Assembly (NCBI GenBank): GCA_039820405.1
Contig: JBCBQC010000056.1
Coordinates: 1 to 40,190, forward strand
Source of the DNA: CALLVY01 sp937899855
Lineage (GTDB): Bacteria > Bacteroidota > Bacteroidia > Chitinophagales > Saprospiraceae
Direction of reading: 5' to 3'
Length of the DNA stretch: 40,190 bases
Shown: one piece after another, positions 1-9,483 of the stretch
How positions within the stretch are numbered: the stretch's first letter is position 1
Layout: each line of letters begins with the position of its first letter
Notes under the pieces: generated by a model
Seen by the model: only the letters and a program-made list of their open reading frames with translations
Databases searched by the model: none
What the model was told of the DNA's origin: nothing
Translations under genes and position numbers: made by a program

Positions 1-2260
1 CAACCAGCTAAGCCCCCCCGGCCCCCACACGAGCACCGTGGATTACTGCGCGGCTTGTACCACCTGTAGCTGCCCCGGTACGGGAACCGGCAAGGATTAT
101 TCGAACCAGACCCTCACCCGGGTCAACTTTTACGCCCTGGGGGAAGACCTGACGGGAGCCAACTTTGCGGGCTCTACGCTGATCGCCTGCGCCTTCGACC
201 GGGTAGACCTCACCGATGCCAATTTCACCGGAGCGGTGTTCCAGCCCGACTCCCTGGGTACCGTCACGAGTTTTAGCGCCGCTACCTTGACCAATACTTG
301 CTTTACCCAGACCGACCTGGCCAACGTCAATTTTTTCTACACCGTTTTTGACAACACCAACTTTACCTGTGCCGACATCGCCAATTCCACCTTTGGACCC
401 ATCATGTTTTTTGCGGGCGACACCAGTACGCGCACCAAGTTCAACTACGCGCAGATTGCAATGGCGGATTCGCAGTACCTCTTCCCACTCAATAATTTTG
501 CGCCCAGTGACTGGACCAAAACCGATTTTTCGTACGCTCGTTTTAACGGCCTGAGCGAAAGCAATTTTCAGCCCCGGGGCAAGGATTTGAGCTACGCCAA
601 ATTGGCGGGCATCCACCTCCCCGCTTACGACCTGAGCCACTGTACCCTGACCCAGGCGGACCTCACCGGAGCCACCCTAAATTACGCCAACTTGGACAGC
701 ATCGTAGCCTACGGGGTACGGCTCGATTCGGCCAGTATGCTCCAAACTTCCCTGCGGGGAGCGGATTTTTACAGCACCGAATTTCCGGGGTCCAGCTTCG
801 TCAATGCCGCGATGAATAGCGTCACGCTCAAAAATGCCAACGTAAAATACGGGGTGTTTACGGGGGCCATACTGAATGGGGCACAAGCCCAAAACGCCAG
901 TTTTAACTACGGCAACTTCCAAGGCGGAACGAGCTTACCGACCACCAAACTAACGGGGGCCGATTTTTCGGGGGCGGACCTAAGTTACGCCCAGTTGGAC
1001 CGCGTGAGCTTCAACAACAACTTCTTGATCGACAGCAAATTTCAGTACCTCGACGCGAGCAATACTCAGTTCTTTGACCTCATCATGACGGGGGCCGATT
1101 TTTTCAATTCCACCCTCCAGGAAGTCAGCTTCCGGGGCGCCACCCTACACAACGCTAATTTTAGCTCCTGCACCTTCAACAAATTAACCAACGGCAACGG
1201 CGTATCCTTCGAGTGCGCCCTCCTGGGGGGCGCCAATTTTGCCAATGCCGTGGTCAATATGGCCGACTTTTCCTACGCCGTCATTCCCCCCGATACCGCC
1301 TGCTGCCTCCTGGTGGACAGCTCCTACAATTGCGGTACCGACCCCTGGGATGGCTTGGTTTACGGTGCCACCACCCTCCCCGTACTGACCGTCCCCGTGC
1401 CCTGCCCCGACGGACGCAGTACGGCCATCTGCAGCGGCACCCAGTGGCAAATTCCCAACTGGCAGACCAACCAGTGCAACCCCGACAACAAGGAGGTGAC
1501 CGTTTGGGCAGCACCCGATTGTAATGGGCACCGCGATACCACCGGCATCACCATCACCGACCCCAGCCTCAAGCAATGCATCGCCGACCAACTCTTCGAC
1601 GGCGACACCACCCAGGTCATCACCCACGACCTGGCCCTCACCATCACCTCCCTGAGCTGTGGCCAAATGGGTATCAAAGACCTCACGGGCCTGGACTCCT
1701 TTCCCAACCTGCTCTACCTCGACCTCACCGCCAATGACCTGACCCTCGATCAGTTCAGTACCCTTTCGACCAGGCTGACCACCCTCAAGGTACCCTACAA
1801 CAGCTTGACCAGCATCAGCCTTTCCTCCCACCAGTCCGACATGCTCTTCCTCGACGCCTCCAACAATCAGATCAGCTCGATCAACTTGGCGACCAGCTAC
1901 CTCACTTACCTCGACCTTTCGCACAATCAATTGGCCAATTCCCTGGCCAGCATTGAGCTGTTTACCGACCTCAATTACCTCAATCTATCCTACAACAAAC
2001 TGACCGATGTCGGCCAATTGGACGGCTTGCAAGACCTGGGCTCGCTCTTTTTGGACAACAACCTACTGACCAATATCGGTGATCTGGGCGACCTGTGGAG
2101 CTGCGGTCGGGGCGTTTTGTACGAAATCAATTTGCAGAACAACGATTGCTTTGAATGCAGCAGCCTCGATCCCAGCGGTAACTGCTCCCAGTACGACATC
2201 GTTTCCATGAGCTTCTGTGAATGCCAACCCTCTTGTACCAACTGTGGTACCACGCAATAA
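1..2260 (+). CDS. Pentapeptide-repeat and leucine-rich-repeat exoprotein, 5' end missing
   Basis: The reading frame is open to the left edge, so the true start and probably a signal peptide lie outside the window; the first GTG, at 38, is unlikely to be the start. A Cys-rich stretch (CAACTTCSC) is followed from about 110 to 1300 by many degenerate pentapeptide repeats of the A(D/N)Lxx/A(D/N)Fxx type (GANF, TDANF, ADLTGATL), which fold as a right-handed quadrilateral beta-helix. From about 1630 to 2140 there are roughly seven leucine-rich repeats (LYLDLTANDL, YLDLSHNQL, YLNLSYNKL). The C-terminus is again Cys-rich. The stop lies 35 bases before the next gene, which has a similar N-terminal layout, so the two are probably co-transcribed. 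Repeats and Cys pairs suggest an exported scaffold or adhesin; no catalytic motif is visible and the function is unknown. Confidence 0.85.
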   Translation, partial: NQLSPPGPHTSTVDYCAACTTCSCPGTGTGKDYSNQTLTRVNFYALGEDLTGANFAGSTLIACAFDRVDLTDANFTGAVFQPDSLGTVTSFSAATLTNTCFTQTDLANVNFFYTVFDNTNFTCADIANSTFGPIMFFAGDTSTRTKFNYAQIAMADSQYLFPLNNFAPSDWTKTDFSYARFNGLSESNFQPRGKDLSYAKLAGIHLPAYDLSHCTLTQADLTGATLNYANLDSIVAYGVRLDSASMLQTSLRGADFYSTEFPGSSFVNAAMNSVTLKNANVKYGVFTGAILNGAQAQNASFNYGNFQGGTSLPTTKLTGADFSGADLSYAQLDRVSFNNNFLIDSKFQYLDASNTQFFDLIMTGADFFNSTLQEVSFRGATLHNANFSSCTFNKLTNGNGVSFECALLGGANFANAVVNMADFSYAVIPPDTACCLLVDSSYNCGTDPWDGLVYGATTLPVLTVPVPCPDGRSTAICSGTQWQIPNWQTNQCNPDNKEVTVWAAPDCNGHRDTTGITITDPSLKQCIADQLFDGDTTQVITHDLALTITSLSCGQMGIKDLTGLDSFPNLLYLDLTANDLTLDQFSTLSTRLTTLKVPYNSLTSISLSSHQSDMLFLDASNNQISSINLATSYLTYLDLSHNQLANSLASIELFTDLNYLNLSYNKLTDVGQLDGLQDLGSLFLDNNLLTNIGDLGDLWSCGRGVLYEINLQNNDCFECSSLDPSGNCSQYDIVSMSFCECQPSCTNCGTTQ

Positions 2261-2295
2261 GCTTTTATCCACCTACTCACCTCAAAATTCCAATC

Positions 2296-4320
2296 ATGCG
2301 ACAATTCATAGTTTCTTCCCGCAAATACTGGTTGTACGCCCTACCGGTGCTGCTGGGCTTGGTTCAAGTCAGTTGGCAGACCAACGGCGATCAAGATCCC
2401 TCCCTCTACTCCTGCCCCTACTGCGACATCGCCGGAGCCGACTATTCGGGTCGGGACCTCAGCAATGCCAATTTCAGCCACGCCAACTTGCAGGGTGCTA
2501 ATTTTAGGGGCGCCATCCTGAGGGGAACCATCTTTACCGACGCCAATTTGGTGGACGCTGACTTTACCGATGCCAAGCTCGGTGACTCCCGCAATGGCCC
2601 CACGCTCTTTATCAGCGCCGACCTAGAAGACAGCAACTTCGAAGCGACCTACGTCGGGCGCTCGGATTTTCAGTACGCCGACCTCACTTGTGCCAATTTT
2701 TCCAATACGGACCTCTCCCAGTCGGTATTCGGCCCCCGCTTGTATTTCGAAACAGCGGGCGACTGCCGCCCCAACTTTAGCAACAGCATCCTCAATTGTG
2801 ACTTTGTCGAATACTGGGAACAACTCGACTTAGAGGGAGCGACGCTCCCCGACTGCGCAGCCTCGGCCCCGGAAGCCCCGGAGTCGGACTACGCCGAAGA
2901 CTACCTCGTCGACCCCATCAACGGAAGCGATACGCCGAGCTGTGGTACCCTAGCCGCTCCCTGTCAAACCATTCCCTACGCCCTAGAGCGCTGCAGCGGC
3001 TCCAACTGTCAGGTACAACTGGAATTTGGTCAGTACCAACTGACCAGCAGCTTGACCCTCCGCGATGGGGCCAGTATCATTGGGGGTTACGTAAATGGCG
3101 TTCGCAATTCGACTTTCCAAAGCCGTATCCTGCCCGCCGAGGGACAGCTCACCCTGCTGGGCAGTGACATCAATAGCAAGACCAATCTCGAAAACTTGAT
3201 TGTGGAGGGCCCCGATCTAAGTAGCGCGGGAGCGGCCTCGAGGATTTTACAACTGAGCGACAGTCCCAATCTGCACTTCGCACAATCGCGTCTGATCTGT
3301 GGCCAGGGAGGGCCAGGGAGCAACGGAACCACCGGGTCCTTCGGTAGCGATGGCCCCCAGGGCAATGACGCTACCGAAACGGAGGGGGGAAAGAGAAAAT
3401 GGAACGAGGCCTGCTCGATCACTTACGGTGGAATAGGCGCCCGACAAGGGGTAATGGAAGTGACTTGTTTTCCTTTTCCACCAAAATGCCATTGTACCTA
3501 CACCCCCTACGAATCGGGAGGTGGCAGCACAGCTAATGGAGGGTTTGCCCCACCAACGAAACCCGGCACCTCGGAATGCTACCGCTGCCTGGGACGTAAG
3601 GTGGCCAGCAGTCCAGAGCCGGGGGTCGATGGCGCCAATGGTTCTTGTGGGTCGGGTGCGCCCAATTCCGGCAACAACATCGGCAGTTTTGAAGGTACCA
3701 CCTGGCAGGCTAGTCGGGGCAATCAGGGCGGCAAAGGAGGAGCAGGTGCCGGAGGAGCTGGGGGTGGCCAGGGAGGCAATTGTGGTTATTGCGACTGTGT
3801 TTGTACCAGCCGGTGGATCCTCTTGGGTACTCCCGGAGGAGGGGGCGGAGCCGGGGGCTGTGGCGGTACCGGCGGCACGGGGGGGCAGCAGGGCGGTGCC
3901 TCCTTTGGCATGATGCTTTTCAACTCCACGCTAAATGTTGGCCGGGAGCTCGTACTGATCGGTGGGACCGGTGGGGAAGGAGGCCAGGGGGGCAATGGCG
4001 GCGGCGGTGGCTTGGGAGGAGCGGGGGGGGCGCCCTATCCAGCTACAAATGCTTGCAAAAAGGGGGGCACGGGAGCAGCGGGAAGTAAGGGAGGGAGTGG
4101 TGGTACGGGCGGTACCGGCGGGGGGGGCAGTGGCGGCAACGGCGGCCCGTCGATCGGACTGGCCCTGGTAAACAATTCGACCGTAGCCGGGATGGCCATC
4201 GACTACTTTGCAGGATCGAGTGGTAGTGTGGGTACCGGTGGTAGTGGCGACGCCGCTTGTAACAACGGACGGGGCAATGACGGCATCCTCGGTCAGGTCC
4301 TCAATACGCAGGCTTACTAA
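2296..4320 (+). CDS. Secreted pentapeptide / beta-helix / glycine-rich protein
   Basis: Start chosen at ATG 2296 because it gives a signal-peptide-like N-terminus (MRQFIVSSRKYWLYALPVLL) and leaves 35 bases after the previous stop; an in-frame upstream ATG would overlap that gene. In order, the 674-residue product has a CPYC motif, pentapeptide repeats (SNANFSHANLQGANF) up to about 2850, then a segment beginning YLVDPINGSD that resembles the DUF1565/right-handed beta-helix start of Bacteroidota exoproteins. From about 3300 to 4300 it is dominated by GG-rich tracts (GGTGGEGGQGGNGGGGG), broken by Cys clusters (CGYCDCVC) and short hydrophobic strands. The Gly tracts recall PGRS- or collagen-like low complexity. 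Domain order resembles the preceding gene with the LRRs replaced by the Gly-rich part. No T9SS sorting domain is seen. Function unknown; surface or matrix protein is an inference. Confidence 0.85.
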   Translation: MRQFIVSSRKYWLYALPVLLGLVQVSWQTNGDQDPSLYSCPYCDIAGADYSGRDLSNANFSHANLQGANFRGAILRGTIFTDANLVDADFTDAKLGDSRNGPTLFISADLEDSNFEATYVGRSDFQYADLTCANFSNTDLSQSVFGPRLYFETAGDCRPNFSNSILNCDFVEYWEQLDLEGATLPDCAASAPEAPESDYAEDYLVDPINGSDTPSCGTLAAPCQTIPYALERCSGSNCQVQLEFGQYQLTSSLTLRDGASIIGGYVNGVRNSTFQSRILPAEGQLTLLGSDINSKTNLENLIVEGPDLSSAGAASRILQLSDSPNLHFAQSRLICGQGGPGSNGTTGSFGSDGPQGNDATETEGGKRKWNEACSITYGGIGARQGVMEVTCFPFPPKCHCTYTPYESGGGSTANGGFAPPTKPGTSECYRCLGRKVASSPEPGVDGANGSCGSGAPNSGNNIGSFEGTTWQASRGNQGGKGGAGAGGAGGGQGGNCGYCDCVCTSRWILLGTPGGGGGAGGCGGTGGTGGQQGGASFGMMLFNSTLNVGRELVLIGGTGGEGGQGGNGGGGGLGGAGGAPYPATNACKKGGTGAAGSKGGSGGTGGTGGGGSGGNGGPSIGLALVNNSTVAGMAIDYFAGSSGSVGTGGSGDAACNNGRGNDGILGQVLNTQAY

Positions 4321-4366
4321 CAGCCCGCTCAAAATCATTTTTCCAAATCAAAAAACAACAATCATC

Positions 4367-7300
4367 ATGTCCAATCATTCAAAAAGGAAATTCAAAAGAC
4401 CTCGAAAAAGCAGAGCGGTGGACCGTAGTAAGTGGATCCGTTACGTCTACCACGCCAACCTTTCCGACGCCTTCGAAGGGGAAGACTACTGGCTCCACGC
4501 CGGAGGCCGCGGCTACCGCCTGGTCCCGCATACGGAAGAGACCCTGGCCCAACTGCGCATCGATGCTCCCCACCTACACCACCTGCCCGATCACCGACTG
4601 ACCCACTACACCGAACGGCACGTCCTGCTGCCCCACGACTCCGTGATGCGCATTCACCTCAAACATACCCTCCGCCGTTTTGAGCACCTGGAAGGAGAAA
4701 GCGCCGCCTTTCACGCCAAAATGCACCTCCCCCCACCGGAATTCCGCGAGACCGGAGGGAGCGGCCCTACCCCCGAAGAACTCGAAGCCGAAGCCGCTGG
4801 AGATACGGGTACCGTCCCCGTCCCCTCCGGGGCCAACCCTCCCCCACCCGATCGCCACGGCAACATCGACTGGGTGGATACCGCCAAGGCCATGATCTTC
4901 CACCACGGCGACCTCTACAGCCACGACCCCGACGTGGCCAGCCAGATTTTTGCCTTTATGGACCAACAAGAGTCCCCCAACATCTACAACCTGATCTCCA
5001 ACAATGCCACCGACCCCGATGGCATCCCCAAGGGCTTGGCCCAACGGATGGAGTACTACGGCGCCCCCACCGACTACGCCGATGGTACCGAGGGCAACGG
5101 CTGGGCCAACAACGTCGCCCAAAAAGTGTACGAGATAGAAGGCGTAGATGACAATGGCGACTTCATCTACAGCACGACGGATTACACGACCTATTACCGC
5201 CAAGAACCCATCCATGCCATCATCGACTACGCGGGAACGGTGATGACGCAGATGATGATCGCTACCAAAAACGACAATGCCCTACAGGATGTCAAGTGGA
5301 CGCAGGAGGAGGGTAGCTCCGTCGAGCAGAATCCCGACGATATCGGTTTTAAGAAAGCCTCCACGGTCCAGCCGATCTTTGAGGAATTGGGCAGCGTCGA
5401 ATTGCGGGATGACAATTGGCAAGCCTCCATAACCAAGGCGGGCTTCAACTACGGCATGCAGTCGCAGCTCACGATGGTGAGTTCCAGTTTGAAACGGGTA
5501 CAGATCGACGTACAGAACTCCTACATCCGCTATCTGGGTATTTACATTGCCTTTCAAGATGCCGAAGGCGAATTGATCGATACCACCGACGTGACGATCG
5601 ACGGGGAGAGCAATCAAAAATGGTGGCCCAACAATGCCGATTGGACCTTCCAGAGCAGCACCATTGGCAGTACGCTTCAGTTGGAAACGGACGAATTGCG
5701 CTACGTAGATTTTGTGGGGCCGATCAACACCTTGATGGCCGTCCCTACCGATCCCAAAGGCAGTACTACCCTTTACCTCACCTTCCCCGATAATGCCACC
5801 ACCGCCATCCTCTACGGCTGTGGGATCGGTACGGGTCAGAACGTTTACCCCGGGGCCTGTGCCATCGGCGGCGTGATGACGGGGCTTTGCAACTTGGCGC
5901 TGCCCGCCTTCCTACTCGGTTTTGCCGTGGCGGCTCAGAGTTACCAACCGCTCTACGAGATCGTCAACGATGAAGGCGTCGTCGCCTTGGTGGTCACCGC
6001 CGGGCTGCTGTATTACGATGCGGTTTTTTCCGAGGCAGCAGCCAATAAGCAAATGAACTGGGGGGCCCTGAGTTCGCTGGGTCAAATCCTGTTCACCACC
6101 GGTTGCTCCAAAGCCCTGCAGTGGGCGGAGCTACAAATCGCCGAAGGCGAAATCGAAGATGAAATCCCCTTCTCCGGTTGGATCATGGTGGCGGTCAACA
6201 TCGCTACGACGGCCGCCCAGTTGGCCCAAACCATCAGCGAAATTGCCAGCTCCCCCTGGTTCATCGACAATACCATCGCCACTACCATTACCTCGGAAAT
6301 CACCCTCTACCCCGACCCCCGCAAAAGCGCCTGGCCGAGCGTACCGGACGGATCGACCGCTACTTGTATAGCCAAGTTGATCTACCGGGACCAGAGTCGG
6401 CCCGTCCTGTCCCAAAGCCTGACCCTCAGTAGCGAAGAGTTGAACGAATCCAGTCTGATTTTTGACTTTCCCGACAATACCCTCGGTGGCGAGGTCAAGT
6501 TTGAAGTAGACTTTTACATCGACACCTGGATGGCGGCCAAAGCCTACACCACCTTCGTCGACAACGATGAGACCAATGCGGCAAGCGTCAGCCTTTACCT
6601 CATCGACATCCCCATCCCCCTCACCGCCGATACCGAGTACGCCCAGGCCGATTTGTTGATCTACGAGGACAGTACCTTCCAGTGGGAAAAAACGACCGAG
6701 GTACCCACCGGTACCATTCTGGATGCCGACAATTCCAACTCGGGCAACGCGATTTCCAAATGGGTGGGCTTGGCCCTCAGCCAACGCTACGCCAGCGTGG
6801 GCCTATCCTGGCGATCCTACGGTACGGGACTGACCGATGCCACTACGAAGGCGAGCAACACCCAACTCTACGCCTTTGAGAATTTCAACATCCCCGAAAG
6901 GCCCATGTCACAGGTCAAGTTTACCGATTACGGCTTTACCGGCCCCTCGATGTTGGTCTACGACGTCTACCCCCCCAAGTTTAAGATGGTCGATGGCAAT
7001 TGGGTGACGGATGACGATGGCAATTTGGTACCCGACCCCACTTCCGTCGACCTGGGCGATTATTACCTGGACCCCCGCAAGGCCGAAAACAGCTTGGTCG
7101 ACGGTGGGGATGGCGGCTATCACCTGCGCAAGATCGACCTCAGCCAGTCGGGAAACATCAATCCCGACGCCGAGGACCTCCTCAGCTACGGTCGCTTTCC
7201 CTATTTCCCCGATCACATTAGCATTCACCCGAGTGGCAACGTCATCGGCATCAGCCAGCAGTACCGCAAGGTGATGATTACCCCCCTAGCACAGAGCGGT

Positions 7301-7897
7301 AGTGCCGATGGGGAACTCCCCGTCGCCCGCAACTTTGCTGGTACGGCCCTGGAGGCCGCCCGACCGGGCCTGCTCTTCCGTCCCATCGCCGTGAGCAGTT
7401 CTTACGACGGAACCATCCTGGTGCTGGACTCCATCCGGAGCGAAGCCCAGCGGGAAACCCGGATTCAGGCTTTTGACCTGATCGGCCGGCCCGTCAATGC
7501 TTTTAAGGACGATTTGGGAGCGGGCTCCCCCTTCCTCGATTTGCCCACCGACGTGACCTACCTCGATATGGTGGCCGTGGGCAATCAGAAAATGACCTAT
7601 ATCTACGTCCTGTCTTACGCCAACGATGGCGGTTCGGTCTCCGACTACCAGTTGGCGGTTTACCAGTACGGCGAGCAGGCCCCCGCGAGCAATCCCCTGT
7701 TTACGAATACCGGCATCAACGCTTCCCGGATCCAGGTGGACATGTGGCACAGCCTTTACACGCTGAATTACGATATGATTACCGATGCGGCGGGCAATCC
7801 TTCCGGCCCGACGGGAACGGGCGTGGGGCCGTACGGCCAGACCCTTCCCTCGGTTGGTAACTGGTTGCCCTCGAACGACGATACAACTAGAGGATGA
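4367..7897 (+). CDS. Large protein of unknown family with hydrophobic centre and propeller-like C-terminus
   Basis: Third gene of the operon, 46 bases after the previous stop; ATG 4367 is chosen because earlier in-frame starts lie inside the previous gene. The product is 1,176 residues and starts with a very basic segment (SKRKFKRPRKSR), not a signal peptide. Residues about 60-180 are His- and Pro-rich. Three hydrophobic stretches lie near residues 497-525, 537-558 and 604-632 (for example LPAFLLGFAVAAQ and VVALVVTAGLLYY), possibly membrane-inserting. A beta-rich middle follows, and residues about 925-1138 contain repeated blades (ISIHPSGNVIGIS, YDGTILVLDS) like an NHL or beta-propeller region. 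I recognise no family. Pore-forming or membrane-associated partner of the two upstream exoproteins is only a guess. A strong terminator follows. Confidence 0.8.
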   Translation: MSNHSKRKFKRPRKSRAVDRSKWIRYVYHANLSDAFEGEDYWLHAGGRGYRLVPHTEETLAQLRIDAPHLHHLPDHRLTHYTERHVLLPHDSVMRIHLKHTLRRFEHLEGESAAFHAKMHLPPPEFRETGGSGPTPEELEAEAAGDTGTVPVPSGANPPPPDRHGNIDWVDTAKAMIFHHGDLYSHDPDVASQIFAFMDQQESPNIYNLISNNATDPDGIPKGLAQRMEYYGAPTDYADGTEGNGWANNVAQKVYEIEGVDDNGDFIYSTTDYTTYYRQEPIHAIIDYAGTVMTQMMIATKNDNALQDVKWTQEEGSSVEQNPDDIGFKKASTVQPIFEELGSVELRDDNWQASITKAGFNYGMQSQLTMVSSSLKRVQIDVQNSYIRYLGIYIAFQDAEGELIDTTDVTIDGESNQKWWPNNADWTFQSSTIGSTLQLETDELRYVDFVGPINTLMAVPTDPKGSTTLYLTFPDNATTAILYGCGIGTGQNVYPGACAIGGVMTGLCNLALPAFLLGFAVAAQSYQPLYEIVNDEGVVALVVTAGLLYYDAVFSEAAANKQMNWGALSSLGQILFTTGCSKALQWAELQIAEGEIEDEIPFSGWIMVAVNIATTAAQLAQTISEIASSPWFIDNTIATTITSEITLYPDPRKSAWPSVPDGSTATCIAKLIYRDQSRPVLSQSLTLSSEELNESSLIFDFPDNTLGGEVKFEVDFYIDTWMAAKAYTTFVDNDETNAASVSLYLIDIPIPLTADTEYAQADLLIYEDSTFQWEKTTEVPTGTILDADNSNSGNAISKWVGLALSQRYASVGLSWRSYGTGLTDATTKASNTQLYAFENFNIPERPMSQVKFTDYGFTGPSMLVYDVYPPKFKMVDGNWVTDDDGNLVPDPTSVDLGDYYLDPRKAENSLVDGGDGGYHLRKIDLSQSGNINPDAEDLLSYGRFPYFPDHISIHPSGNVIGISQQYRKVMITPLAQSGSADGELPVARNFAGTALEAARPGLLFRPIAVSSSYDGTILVLDSIRSEAQRETRIQAFDLIGRPVNAFKDDLGAGSPFLDLPTDVTYLDMVAVGNQKMTYIYVLSYANDGGSVSDYQLAVYQYGEQAPASNPLFTNTGINASRIQVDMWHSLYTLNYDMITDAAGNPSGPTGTGVGPYGQTLPSVGNWLPSNDDTTRG

Positions 7898-7963
7898 ATA
7901 ACGGAAGCTCGGACAAAGTCTGATCTTCTGTTGCCCAGGAAAGCACAATTCTTTGGGTTTTAG

Positions 7964-7998
7964 AGTGGTGTGGGGTCTTGATCCCGCACCACTTTTTT
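7964..7998 (+). terminator. Rho-independent terminator of the exoprotein operon
   Basis: A perfect 7-bp stem (AGTGGTG / CACCACT), extended by a T-G pair and GGG/CCC, is followed directly by six T. It lies 66 bases after the 7897 stop. Read on the minus strand it has no T run, so it serves the plus-strand operon and not the convergent gene. Confidence 0.85.
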
Positions 7999-8070
7999 GA
8001 TGCGGTAGGTAAGCGGCCCTTCCCCGCGGATTTGGGTGGAATTTGGAGGAAGCGGGGGAAAGCCGTATTC

Positions 8071-9480
8071 TCAGGTCCACTCCGCCAGCAGGGCCCCGAG
8101 CTCGGGCAACTGGGGCTTGAGATCCGTCAGAAAAGTGCGGAGGGCCAAGTGCCCACGCAGGTCGTCGGGAGCGCGCAGGTCCTCCAGCCGGTCGGCAAAT
8201 TGCTGTTCGGTGATGTTGCCCTCCCGGAGTTGGGCGGCGGCGAGGTAGACGGGAATGACGGGCCGGTAGTTGGCCTTGGCGCGGTACAATTTATCGCGTT
8301 CGCGCAAGCGGTACTGCTTGGCCACCTTGAGCAATTTCTCAAAATGGTGCTGGTGAAACATGGCCTCCAGGTAGACCGAGAAGAAAAGGTGCCAGCGGTA
8401 CTGAAGGATTTCCTTGGCGTAGGCCCGGAGGAAAGCATCGCCGTAGTTTTCCGCATTTTTACTCCGCCCGTTTTTGTGGAGGGCCTGCATGTAAAAGGCG
8501 ACGAAGCCAATCCGGTTGTGGAAGTTTTTGGTGCGTTTGGCCTCGTTCGAGGCCTCCTGCATGACCTGGAGGGCTTCCTGGTTGCGGTTGAGGCGCAGCA
8601 GTACCGCGCAGAGGTTGTTGACGTACAGCAGGCCATCCTGGGTTTGGGCACGGACGGAGAGGTAGCCGTAGTAAACCGCCCGATCGTATCCGCGGTAGTG
8701 CGAATGCAGCATGAGGCGGTTGTTGTAGTAATTGACCAGGTGTCGTTTGGAGTAGTACAGGCCCTGCGCCAGTTTTTGGTCGAGGTAGTCAAATTTGTCC
8801 CGCAGCGGATCGTAGGCTTGGTAGTTGTGGCAAATAAAGACCAAGCGCACCAGGGCCAGGTAGCGGATTTGCCCCTCCAGCTTTTCGTTGTAAAAGATTT
8901 CGGCGAGCCAGCCTTCCCACTGCTTGGAGTCCTCGGCCTGGCCCGAGTACTGCCCGACGATCACCAGGGTGGCCTCGTAGAGCTTCTCCTTGACCTGGCG
9001 CGACTGGAGGTAGGCCGCCCGGTAGCGCTTTAGGAAGTCGTCGGCCAGTTGGCGGTCGGTGTAGCGCAGGCGGATGAGGAGAAAGTGGCGGTAGTTTTCG
9101 ATCAGTTCGTAAAACTTGGTAAAGAAGAAGGAGGGATGCGCGTAATTTTTGATGGTTTTGAGCAGTTCCTTTTCGTCCTCCATCGGAATGGCGTCGGTCA
9201 TGATCTTTTGCTCCCAGTCGAGCATCCGGTTAAACTGCTCATCCACGTCGATGGCGCGGAGCCGGGTGGCGATCCAGTTTTGGAGGTGGCTGTATTTGCG
9301 TTTGTCGATCGAGGTATCGTAGGGGCTGAATTGATCGATGTGGTGGGCATTGTAGTGGACCTGCTGGAGAATGCGCAGCCGATCCTCATCCGCAAACTTT
9401 TGAATCGACAGCAGGTAGGTCGTCTCGTTGGGGAGTAAGGTATTGGTAAAATCCGTGAATTTTTGTAATGGGGAACGCAT
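8071..9480 (-). CDS. Helical-repeat (TPR-like) protein of unknown function
   Basis: 469 residues, cytosolic by appearance, with no signal peptide or membrane segment. The sequence is almost entirely helix-forming, with Tyr/Leu/Ala periodicity typical of TPR-like solenoids (LLRLNRNQEALQVMQEASNE is a TPR-type pair). No catalytic motif is visible. Its length and layout resemble the 474-residue product at 38098-39522, and both have a basic YLxxxxxRIxxxL-like stretch in the first 100 residues (here HLQNWIATRLRAI), but similarity is weak by eye. It starts 3 bases after the stop of the SDR gene, so the two are surely co-transcribed. A scaffold or regulator role is inference. Confidence 0.8.
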   Translation of the reverse strand: MRSPLQKFTDFTNTLLPNETTYLLSIQKFADEDRLRILQQVHYNAHHIDQFSPYDTSIDKRKYSHLQNWIATRLRAIDVDEQFNRMLDWEQKIMTDAIPMEDEKELLKTIKNYAHPSFFFTKFYELIENYRHFLLIRLRYTDRQLADDFLKRYRAAYLQSRQVKEKLYEATLVIVGQYSGQAEDSKQWEGWLAEIFYNEKLEGQIRYLALVRLVFICHNYQAYDPLRDKFDYLDQKLAQGLYYSKRHLVNYYNNRLMLHSHYRGYDRAVYYGYLSVRAQTQDGLLYVNNLCAVLLRLNRNQEALQVMQEASNEAKRTKNFHNRIGFVAFYMQALHKNGRSKNAENYGDAFLRAYAKEILQYRWHLFFSVYLEAMFHQHHFEKLLKVAKQYRLRERDKLYRAKANYRPVIPVYLAAAQLREGNITEQQFADRLEDLRAPDDLRGHLALRTFLTDLKPQLPELGALLAEWT

Positions 9481-9483
9481 CCG

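Noticed and set aside
1184..1930. Long open frame on the minus strand opposite the LRR gene
   Set aside because: It mirrors the repeat periodicity and codon bias of the plus-strand gene, has no family features, and similar mirror frames occur opposite most GC-rich genes here.
3300..4150. CRISPR-like or tandem DNA repeat array
   Set aside because: The periodic GGN pattern is the codon signature of the Gly-rich protein domain; units are not constant in length and there are no spacers.
7978..9033. 351-codon plus-strand frame opposite the helical-repeat gene
   Set aside because: No start context, it begins inside the terminator, and its composition is an antisense shadow of the minus-strand gene.
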